From contig NZ_CP040812.1 in assembly GCF_006159205.1 (NCBI RefSeq), forward strand, positions 496,001-560,000: a stretch of DNA of 64,000 nucleotides. Direction: 5' to 3'. Shown piece by piece: positions 57,848-64,000 of the stretch; the first letter of the stretch is position 1, and every line of letters begins with the position of its first letter. The position numbers and the translations under genes are program-made. The notes under the pieces are model-generated. The model ran no database searches. It saw only the letters and a list, made by a program, of their open reading frames with translations, and was not told the origin of the DNA. The stretch comes from Antarcticibacterium flavum (lineage in GTDB: Bacteria > Bacteroidota > Bacteroidia > Flavobacteriales > Flavobacteriaceae).

Positions 57848-58816
57848 TTAAAAATTGGATTGTCCTTCTGCGTGTTCGATCTCTTTATATGCTGCAATGA
57901 TATTCTTCACCAGCTTATGGCGAATCACGTCCTTATCGTCCAGGTATACCATACCTATTCCATTGATGTCCTTGAGGACCAATAGAGCTTCTTTAAGACC
58001 CGAGGTAACTCTCCTTGGAAGGTCAATTTGGCCGGGGTCCCCGGTGATCATAAACTTCGCGCTTTTCCCCATACGGGTAAGGAACATTTTCATTTGGGCG
58101 TGGGTAGTATTCTGCGCCTCATCAAGGATCACAAATGCATTATCCAGCGTTCTTCCTCTCATAAATGCCAGTGGCGCGATCTGTATCACCTGCTTCTCGA
58201 TAAGCACCTCCAGCTTTTCGTGGGGGATCATATCCCTAAGCGCATCATACAACGGCTGCATATACGGGTCCAGTTTTTCCTTTAGGTCCCCCGGCAGGAA
58301 ACCAAGGTTCTCACCTGCTTCCACCGCAGGCCTGGTAAGAATGATTCTTTTCACCTGTTTTTCTTTCAAAGCTTTAACCGCCAGGGCTACACCGGTATAG
58401 GTTTTTCCTGTTCCTGCAGGGCCTATGGCAAAGACCATATCATTCTTGAACATAAGCTCCACCAGTTTACGCTGATTGGCGGTCTGGGCCTTTATGAGCT
58501 TGCCTCCTACCCCGTGAACCAGGACCTCCCCACTTTCAGCAGATGTGGAATAATCCTCTTTATTATCGCTGGTGAGCACCCGCTCAATGGTATTTTCATC
58601 GAGCTTGTTGAATTTTCCGAAGTGGTCCATAAGCATGGTAAAGCGCCTGTCAAATTCCTCCAGCATATCCTCATCGCCATACACCATAATTCTGGTACCG
58701 CGGGCTACGATCTTAAGCTTGGGGAAATACTTTTTTAGAAGTTCAATGTGTGCATTTTGATGCCCAAAAAATTCCCTTGGGCTAATTTCGGAAAGTTCGA
58801 TGATGAGTTCGTTCAA
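57848..58816 (-). CDS. PhoH-like ATPase
   Basis: 322 residues with Walker A AIGPAGTGKTYTGVALA (about 137), Walker B FVILDEAQNTTHAQMKMF and RPAVEAGENLGFLPGDLKEK. N-terminal segment about 1-110 carries the PhoH_N/KH-type RNA-binding region (KLKIVARGTRIMVYGDE). Role unsettled, linked to RNA metabolism; often next to ybeY/ybeZ but not here. Likely cotranscribed with purC. Confidence 0.92.
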   Translation of the reverse strand: MNELIIELSEISPREFFGHQNAHIELLKKYFPKLKIVARGTRIMVYGDEDMLEEFDRRFTMLMDHFGKFNKLDENTIERVLTSDNKEDYSTSAESGEVLVHGVGGKLIKAQTANQRKLVELMFKNDMVFAIGPAGTGKTYTGVALAVKALKEKQVKRIILTRPAVEAGENLGFLPGDLKEKLDPYMQPLYDALRDMIPHEKLEVLIEKQVIQIAPLAFMRGRTLDNAFVILDEAQNTTHAQMKMFLTRMGKSAKFMITGDPGQIDLPRRVTSGLKEALLVLKDINGIGMVYLDDKDVIRHKLVKNIIAAYKEIEHAEGQSNF

Positions 58817-59026
58817 AAGCTGTTGAGTTTAGTATTCATTTATACATTTCTTTAGAGAGAAAATTTGCTTTCCCCCGGTGCAGATCCTAATTTTGCACTT
58901 CAGGAAATTACAGAATTTTCTTTTAAATTTGACACAAGCTGGAAGAAATAAAATTATCTTCGCCCCTATTACAAACTTACATAAAAATTAAAGTTACAGC
59001 CCTTAAAAAATATTAACAATCCCCCT
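58817..59026. other. Divergent intergenic region phoH / SAM hydrolase
   Basis: 210 bp. A TTTG (about 58929) and a TATCTTCG (about 58954) on the plus strand are separated by more than the normal 19-20 bp, so no confident promoter is called. No repeats. Confidence 0.4.
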
Positions 59027-59890
59027 ATGGCAATAATCACTTTGACGACAGATTTTGGAGAGAAAGACCATTTTGCCGGAGCCGTTAAAGGGACTATTTA
59101 TTCTGAAATGAATGAGGTGCGAATTGTTGATATCTCCCATTCCATTTCGCCGTTTCATATTACCGAAGCATCTTACATTATCAAAAATGCATACAAGTGT
59201 TTTCCTGAAGGCACCATCCATATCATAGGTATAGACAGCGAACTTACCCCCGAGAATAAACATTTGGCGGTACTCCTTGACGGACATTATTTTATTTGTG
59301 CCAATAACGGGATCCTGTCCTTAATTGCTTCAGAAATTAAGCCTGAAAAGATCGTGGAGATCAACATCCACAATACCGTGGACACCAATTTCCCCGTGCT
59401 GGATGTATTTGTAAGAGTGGCCTGTCACCTCGCCCGTGGTGGAACGCTGGAGGTAGTGGGAAAAACCATTGAGAACCTCAAATACCTCAAGGAAGTTGAA
59501 CCCTATATCAATGCTGAAAAAGACCAGATCATAGGCCACGTTCTCTATATTGATAACTACGGAAACGTGGTAACTAATATTAACCGTAAACTCTTTGACA
59601 ATACCGGGAAAGGAAGGTCTTTTACCATCAAAGCGAGGACGGCGAAATTCACTGAAATTCATGAGACTTACAGCGACGCCATCAATTTTAAACTAGAGAA
59701 GGAAAAACGCGAAGAAGACGGAAAGAAACTGGCTATTTTCAATTCTGCCGGGTATATTGAACTGGCGATCTATAAAAGCAACCCCAGCACCGTAGGAAGT
59801 GCCTCCACCCTTTTCGGACTGGACCTACGGGATAGTATTACCATAAATTTTAATAAAGATGTTCGTACGAATAGTAAAGATGGGCTTTAA
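59027..59890 (+). CDS. SAM hydroxide adenosyltransferase (DUF62) family
   Basis: 287 residues. N-terminal TLTTDFGEKDHFAGAVKG is the hallmark of the SAM chlorinase/fluorinase/hydrolase family. ISHSISPFHITEASYII and the C-terminal beta barrel complete the fold. Such proteins mostly hydrolyse SAM to adenosine and methionine; halogenase activity is restricted to a few members with an extra loop that I do not see here. Overlaps the next gene by 32 bp. Confidence 0.9.
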   Translation: MAIITLTTDFGEKDHFAGAVKGTIYSEMNEVRIVDISHSISPFHITEASYIIKNAYKCFPEGTIHIIGIDSELTPENKHLAVLLDGHYFICANNGILSLIASEIKPEKIVEINIHNTVDTNFPVLDVFVRVACHLARGGTLEVVGKTIENLKYLKEVEPYINAEKDQIIGHVLYIDNYGNVVTNINRKLFDNTGKGRSFTIKARTAKFTEIHETYSDAINFKLEKEKREEDGKKLAIFNSAGYIELAIYKSNPSTVGSASTLFGLDLRDSITINFNKDVRTNSKDGL

Positions 59891-60155
59891 ACCGGAAGAG
59901 ATAGAAACCTTCCTGTCCAATTTTGACCAACATAAAGAAAAGATAAGAGGTTTCGAGGGATGTGAGTTCCTTGAACTTTACCGCGATAAGAACAATACCA
60001 ACCAGTTTTTTACGTATAGTTACTGGAAGGACGAAACCGCCCTGGAAAATTACCGAAATTCAAATCTTTTCAACGAGGTGTGGGCAGAAACGAAAGTAAT
60101 GTTCAACCAGAAGCCGGAAGCGTGGAGTGTGGATAAGGTGGTGAGTATCCCGTAG
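59859..60155 (+). CDS. Antibiotic biosynthesis monooxygenase domain protein
   Basis: 98 residues, ABM-type dimeric alpha/beta barrel fold: FVRIVKMGFKPEEIETFL, FEGCEFLELYRDKNNTNQFFTYSYWKDETALENYRNS. In such small proteins the role is often quinol or heme-related and not antibiotic synthesis. The start at 59859 overlaps the SAM hydrolase gene by 32 bp; an internal ATG at 59880 would overlap by 11 bp. Repeats begin right after the stop. Confidence 0.88.
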   Translation: MFVRIVKMGFKPEEIETFLSNFDQHKEKIRGFEGCEFLELYRDKNNTNQFFTYSYWKDETALENYRNSNLFNEVWAETKVMFNQKPEAWSVDKVVSIP

Positions 60156-60438
60156 GGTACGGGCTTGCCCGGATCCGGTTGTCGGTTGTCAGTTGTAGGT
60201 TGAAAACAGTGGAGAGTGGAAAGTGGAGAGAGGATAGTCAATGCGGGTTGTAAGTTGTAGGTTGTAGGTTGTAGGTTGAAAAAAGTGGAGAGTGGAAAGA
60301 GGAAAGTGGATAGTTGACGCGTGTTAAATGTTATAGGGTCTAGGTTGTAGGTTGTAGGTTGAAAATAGTGGAAAGTGGAGAGAGGATAGTCAATGCGTGA
60401 TGTAGGGGCCGGGCTTGCCCCGACCCGGAGGAAGGCAG
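60156..60438. repeat. Composite repeats downstream of the ABM gene
   Basis: Modules recur in the same order: a GGGCTTGCCC palindrome (60167), TTGTCGG/TTGTAGG heptamers, TTGAAAA, GTGGAGA/GTGGAAA heptamers, a short unique piece, then heptamers again (about 60178-60300 and 60342-60390). A second GGGCTTGCCCCGACCCGG palindrome stands at about 60411. The order copies that seen at 56157-56300. Confidence 0.8.
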
Positions 60439-60676
60439 TTGTAGGTTGTAGGTTGTAGGTTGTAGGTTGTAGGTTGTAGGTTGTAGGTTGTAGGTTGTAG
60501 GTTGTAGGTTGTAGGTTGTAGGTTGTAGGTTGTAGGTTGTAGGTTGTAGGTTGTAGGTTGTAGGTTGTAGGTTGTAGGTTGTAGGTTGTAGGTTGTAGGT
60601 TGTAGGTTGTAGGTTGTAGGTTGTAGGTTGTAGGTTGTAGGTTGTAGGTTGTAGGTTGTAGGTTGTAGGTTGTAGG
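60439..60676. repeat. 34 perfect copies of TTGTAGG (238 bp)
   Basis: Uninterrupted tandem array, 34 x 7 bp, no variation visible. It ends 260 bp before gldF. On the minus strand each of the three frames encodes the same heptapeptide cycle (NLQPTTY permutations), so long open frames here are artefacts. Confidence 0.97.
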
Positions 60677-60759
60677 TAAAAATAAAAAATTCTCCTGCAA
60701 TAGCCGAGCTTGACCCGATCATTTAAAGAATAATCTACCGCAACACAACAAAAAAAACA

Positions 60760-60936
60760 TTCGTGCATTCGTGGCTAACTTTTTTTCAGATAAAACTAAA
60801 ACAGAAAAAACATACAAAACGGTAAACAGAGAACAGAAAACAGTAAACAGTAAACAGTAAACGGAAAACACCAAACAACAAACCCCAAACACCAAACACC
60901 AAACACCAAACACCAAACCCTAAACAGTAAAAGCAC
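60760..60936. repeat. A-rich heptamers before gldF
   Basis: A CATTCGTGGCTAA segment, then AACAGAA/AACAGTA/AACGGAA and ACACCAA/ACCCTAA units (60826-60925) with 7-bp period, running right up to the gldF start codon. No promoter consensus is apparent in this stretch. Confidence 0.75.
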
Positions 60937-61686
60937 GTGACAGCAATACTTAACAAAGAAATACGATCCTTTTTTTCCTCCCCAACGGGATACCTGGTGG
61001 TGGGGTTGTTTTTGGTGGTTTGCGGACTTTTCCTTTTTGTTTTTGAAGGTTCTTATAATATTCTGGATAATGGGTTTGCAGATATGAGCCCATTCTTTGA
61101 GCTGGCGCCGTGGATCTTTATTTTTCTTATCCCCGCGATCACGATGAAGAGTTTTGCCGAGGAATATAAGCAGGGTACTATGGAGATCCTTCTTACCCGC
61201 CCAATCGGGATCAGGCAGCTGGTGTGGGGGAAATTCCTGGGTGCTTTTTTTCTGGCGGTTATTGCTATTATACCCTCTATTCTGTACGTTTTCACCATTT
61301 CACAACTTGGAGCTCCCGCGGGAAATTTTGATACCGGGGCTACGCTTGGCTCCTATTTTGGACTGTTTCTGCTGGCATTCAGCTATACCGCTATTGGGAT
61401 CTTTGCTTCGGCATTGACCAATAACCAGATCACGGCTTTTATAGTCGCGGTATTCCTTTGTTTCTTCCTTTTTTTTGGCTTTGAAGGTCTTGCGGGTTAT
61501 AACGTTTTTGGCGACTCGGCGTATGGAATGGAGTACCTGGGGATGAGCTTTCACTATAAAAGTATGAGCCGTGGGGTGATTGACACCCGGGACATCATCT
61601 ATTTCCTTAGTATTATCATCCTCTTTTTGACCCTTACTTTTTATAAGATCCAACTTCCGGTTCGCAGCAAAGGAATCAAAACCTAA
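60937..61686 (+). CDS. gldF: Gliding motility ABC permease GldF
   Basis: 249 residues with about six membrane helices (18-38, 58-78, 100-125, 135-160, 168-190, 218-238). Starts with GTG. EEYKQGTMEILLTRPIGIRQLVWGKF and FFLFFGFEGLAGY are typical. Forms a putative ABC transporter with GldG and GldA, needed for gliding in Flavobacterium johnsoniae. gldA is not in the window. gldG follows after 3 bp. Confidence 0.94.
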   Translation: MTAILNKEIRSFFSSPTGYLVVGLFLVVCGLFLFVFEGSYNILDNGFADMSPFFELAPWIFIFLIPAITMKSFAEEYKQGTMEILLTRPIGIRQLVWGKFLGAFFLAVIAIIPSILYVFTISQLGAPAGNFDTGATLGSYFGLFLLAFSYTAIGIFASALTNNQITAFIVAVFLCFFLFFGFEGLAGYNVFGDSAYGMEYLGMSFHYKSMSRGVIDTRDIIYFLSIIILFLTLTFYKIQLPVRSKGIKT

Positions 61687-61689
61687 GAT

Positions 61690-63363
61690 TTGGAAAAATT
61701 ACGACCATATAAATACCTGCTTATCCTTGTCATTGGCCTTGTGCTGGCAAATATTCTCGCTGCCAATTATCACCAAAGGTTTGACCTCACCCAGGATAAC
61801 CGCTATACCCTCTCCCCTGCTGCAAAAGAACTGATAAATGACGTGGAGTCGCCGGTGATCATAGATGTATTCCTGAAGGGGAATTTTCCGCCGGAATTCC
61901 GAAGGCTGCAGAACGAAACCCGGCAAATGCTGGAAGAATTTGCCGCTTATAACAGCAATATCCGTTTTAATTTCATAGATCCTTTAGCTGAAGGTGATGA
62001 CGCCAATGCCATTGCTGAAGAATTCTATAAGTTGGGGATGACCCCAGCCCGGCTTAGCGTAATGGAAAGCGGCAAGGCCAGTGAAACCATTATTTTCCCG
62101 TGGGCCATTGCAAATTATAAGGACCAAACGGTAAAGATCCCTTTGCTGAAAAATAAACTTGGTACTACAGATGAGGAACGGGTAAACAACTCTGTACAAC
62201 AACTGGAATATGCCTTTGCCGATGCCCTGGGGCAGCTGGTAAGGCCACGGGAGAAAAAGATCGCCGTAATGCGCGGCAACGGCGAACTGGCGGATGCTTA
62301 CCTGGCCGACTTTATCCAGACCATACGCCGGTATTATTTCGTAGCACCGTTTACTTTGGATTCTGCCGCAGCACATTCAGAAAAGACTTTACAGGATCTT
62401 AATGAATTTGATCTCATTTTAGAAGCAAAACCCACCCAACCTTATACAGAACAGGAGAAATATGTGCTGGATCAGTATATGATGCAAGGAGGAAAAGCCT
62501 TGTGGCTTGTTGAAAATGTAGCGATGGAGACAGACAGCCTGCTCAACGAGACCGGCCGTGCTTTTGCCCTGCCGCGGGATCTTAACCTGGGAGATATGTT
62601 CTTCTCCTATGGGGTAAGGATCAATCCGCTGCTGGTGAATGACATTTATTCTGCTCCTATTATCCTGGCCAGTGGTGGTGGAAATGAGACCAGGTTCAAT
62701 CCGTATCCCTGGTTCTACAGTCCGCTTACCACCTCTCCAAACACGCATCCAATTATTAACAACCTGGAAGCAGTGAAATTTGAATGGGCAAACCCCATTG
62801 ACACCCTGCGTAATAACATTCAAAAAACGGTGCTGCTTAGCAGTTCTCCACAAACGAAACTGGAGGGAGCTCCACGCGAGATTAGTCTTGGAATAATACA
62901 GACCCCACCGGACCTTTCTACCTACACTGCGGGAGAACAACCGCTGGCTGTGCTGCTGGAGGGGGAATTCACCTCGGCTTACAGGAACAGGATAAAGCCC
63001 TTTAAAACCGCGAATCCGCTGGAGAACGGGGTGGAAACTCAGATGATAGTGGTGAGTGATGGAGATGTTATTAAAAATCAGTTACAACGCGGGGAACCTT
63101 TGGAATTAGGTTTTGATCGTTATACCGGCAATACCTATGGCAACAAAGAGTTTTTGCTGAATGCTGTAAATTATCTCCTGGATGATTCGGGGCTTATTGA
63201 GATCAGGTCCAAAGAGATCAATATCCCGTTCCTGGATGCAGAGAAAGTCGCTGCTGAAAAGGAGCAGTGGCAAATCATCAATCTGGTAGTACCACTTTCT
63301 GGGCTGGCCCTGGGAGCCTTTCTGTTCAATTACTTCAGAAGGAAGCGTTATATTAAAAAGTAA
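61690..63363 (+). CDS. gldG: Gliding motility protein GldG
   Basis: 557 residues from a TTG start. One membrane helix near the N-terminus (about 8-26) and one near the C-terminus (about 527-547), with a large periplasmic ABC-auxiliary domain between (SPVIIDVFLKGNFPPEFRRL, GGKALWLVENVAMETD). Works with GldF. Nearby dnaN downstream is common in flavobacteria. Confidence 0.94.
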   Translation: MEKLRPYKYLLILVIGLVLANILAANYHQRFDLTQDNRYTLSPAAKELINDVESPVIIDVFLKGNFPPEFRRLQNETRQMLEEFAAYNSNIRFNFIDPLAEGDDANAIAEEFYKLGMTPARLSVMESGKASETIIFPWAIANYKDQTVKIPLLKNKLGTTDEERVNNSVQQLEYAFADALGQLVRPREKKIAVMRGNGELADAYLADFIQTIRRYYFVAPFTLDSAAAHSEKTLQDLNEFDLILEAKPTQPYTEQEKYVLDQYMMQGGKALWLVENVAMETDSLLNETGRAFALPRDLNLGDMFFSYGVRINPLLVNDIYSAPIILASGGGNETRFNPYPWFYSPLTTSPNTHPIINNLEAVKFEWANPIDTLRNNIQKTVLLSSSPQTKLEGAPREISLGIIQTPPDLSTYTAGEQPLAVLLEGEFTSAYRNRIKPFKTANPLENGVETQMIVVSDGDVIKNQLQRGEPLELGFDRYTGNTYGNKEFLLNAVNYLLDDSGLIEIRSKEINIPFLDAEKVAAEKEQWQIINLVVPLSGLALGAFLFNYFRRKRYIKK

Positions 63364-63521
63364 GTCTGCTTCAGCTGAATAACCACCTAAGCGGAAATAT
63401 TAACAATCTTCAGAAATTTATATTTTTAAGTAATTAGTAATCAATACTTTAAATTATTTCAGCAGTAAAAGCCTGTTGATAAAATATCCTCAGTTGTACT
63501 ATGCTTTTTGAATGATTAGGA

Positions 63522-63529
63522 TATATTTG
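63522..63529 (+). promoter_or_regulatory. -7 element before dnaN
   Basis: TATATTTG, exact TAnnTTTG, 27 bp before the dnaN ATG. No TTTG stands at the expected -33 distance (one is 11 bp and one 25 bp upstream). Confidence 0.45.
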
Positions 63530-63556
63530 TATTGATTAAAACCAATCGATACGTCC

Positions 63557-64000
63557 ATGAAATTTATTGTCTCCAGTACATATTTGCTGAAACAGCTTCA
63601 AATTTTAGGAGGGTTATCAACAACAATAACACCCTGCCTATTTTAGATAATTTTTTATTCGAATTAAAACAGGATGAGTTAACTGTTTCTGCTTCAGATC
63701 TTGAAACTACCATGTCTGCCAAGCTGCAGGTAGAATCAGACTCAGAAGGTGCAATTGCGGTTCCTGCAAAGTTGTTACTGGAAACTTTAAAGACCTTCCC
63801 GGAGCAGCCGCTAACTTTTGTGGTGGAGGATAACAACACAATAGAATTAAGTTCAAATCACGGGAAATACGCCCTGGCCTATGCCAATGGTGAGGAATTC
63901 CCGAATGCGGTAGAACTTAGCGATCCTAGCAGTACTGTTGTCCAGGGAGACGTGCTGGCAACTGCCATAAGCAAGACCATCTTTGCCTCGGGGAACGATG
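63557..64000 (+). pseudogene. dnaN: DNA polymerase III beta clamp, partial, apparent frameshift
   Basis: Sliding clamp of the replisome. The gene begins MKFIVSSTYLLKQLQILGG at 63557, then the frame runs into a TAG. Shifting by one base at the GGG run (63611-63613), that is adding one G, gives VINNNNTLPILDNFLFELKQ and an open frame to the window edge (TVSASDLETTMSAKLQVES, PAKLLLETLKTFPEQPL), a perfect dnaN pattern. The gene is essential, so a sequencing or assembly error is more likely than inactivation. 3' end lies outside the window. Confidence 0.9.

Noticed and set aside
59027..59890. SAM-dependent halogenase
   Set aside because: The family signature is shared with hydroxide adenosyltransferases, and no halide-binding loop specific for the chlorinase or fluorinase can be recognised.
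60439..60676. CRISPR array
   Set aside because: Repeats are 7 bp with no spacers and there are no cas genes.
60050..60768. Long minus-strand open frames (110-216 codons) with LQPTTYN peptide repeats
   Set aside because: A 7-bp tandem repeat reads as the same heptapeptide cycle in all three frames, so the open frames are a by-product of the TTGTAGG array.

Overview
The window is chromosomal DNA of a flavobacterium (Bacteroidota, Flavobacteriia, probably Flavobacteriaceae). Evidence: the gliding-motility pair gldF-gldG, a type IX secretion C-terminal sorting domain, a TonB receptor with a carboxypeptidase-like N-terminal domain, promoters of the Bacteroidota type (TTTG, about 19-20 bp, TAnnTTTG), a flavobacterial-type 6S RNA, and several small families found mainly in this phylum (DUF4294, DUF6048, DUF6452, CCC-motif membrane protein). 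The genus cannot be fixed from the sequence alone.

Layout. 1-1.1 kb: repeat-filled intergenic DNA. 1.1-3.5 kb (minus): coiled-coil protein, zapA, 6S RNA, rny. 3.6-12.7 kb: M23 peptidase, cysteine desulfurase, lipoprotein with calcium-binding-type repeats, Smr protein, T9SS cargo with two small membrane proteins, hisS. 12.8-19.1 kb: ABC permease, rpsF-rpsR-rplI, LytTR regulator, priA. 19.2-28.5 kb: small exported proteins, yihY-nadC, rlmH, rdgB, DEAD-box helicase, trmH-type methylase, rocD. 28.7-32.1 kb: SLC13 transporter and a complete group II intron. 32.5-38 kb: RNA methyltransferases, small envelope proteins, ZIP transporter. 38.9-44.4 kb: rRNA operon on the minus strand (16S, tRNA-Ile, tRNA-Ala, 23S, 5S) with three tandem promoters upstream. 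45.4-59 kb: DUF4294, M42 peptidase, topoisomerase IB, SGNH lipoprotein plus TonB receptor, acs, purC, phoH. 59-64 kb: SAM hydrolase-family protein, ABM protein, a large heptamer array, gldF, gldG and the start of dnaN.

Most genes are housekeeping and look intact. Two normally essential or important genes, rny and dnaN, each carry one apparent single-base deletion next to a G/C homopolymer; sequencing error is the likeliest cause.

The most unusual content is intergenic. Nearly all low-complexity stretches, although their sequences differ (TTGTAGG, TTTCTTG, AAAACGG, GGAAAGT, TAGACTC, AGATCTT, ACACCAA and others), share a period of exactly 7 bp. The extreme case is 34 perfect copies of TTGTAGG upstream of gldF. 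Related heptad hairpins sit in most spacers of the rRNA operon. Palindromic REP-like elements and other dispersed repeats are mixed in, and the group II intron lies inside one such repeat. No defence system, prophage or CRISPR array was seen.
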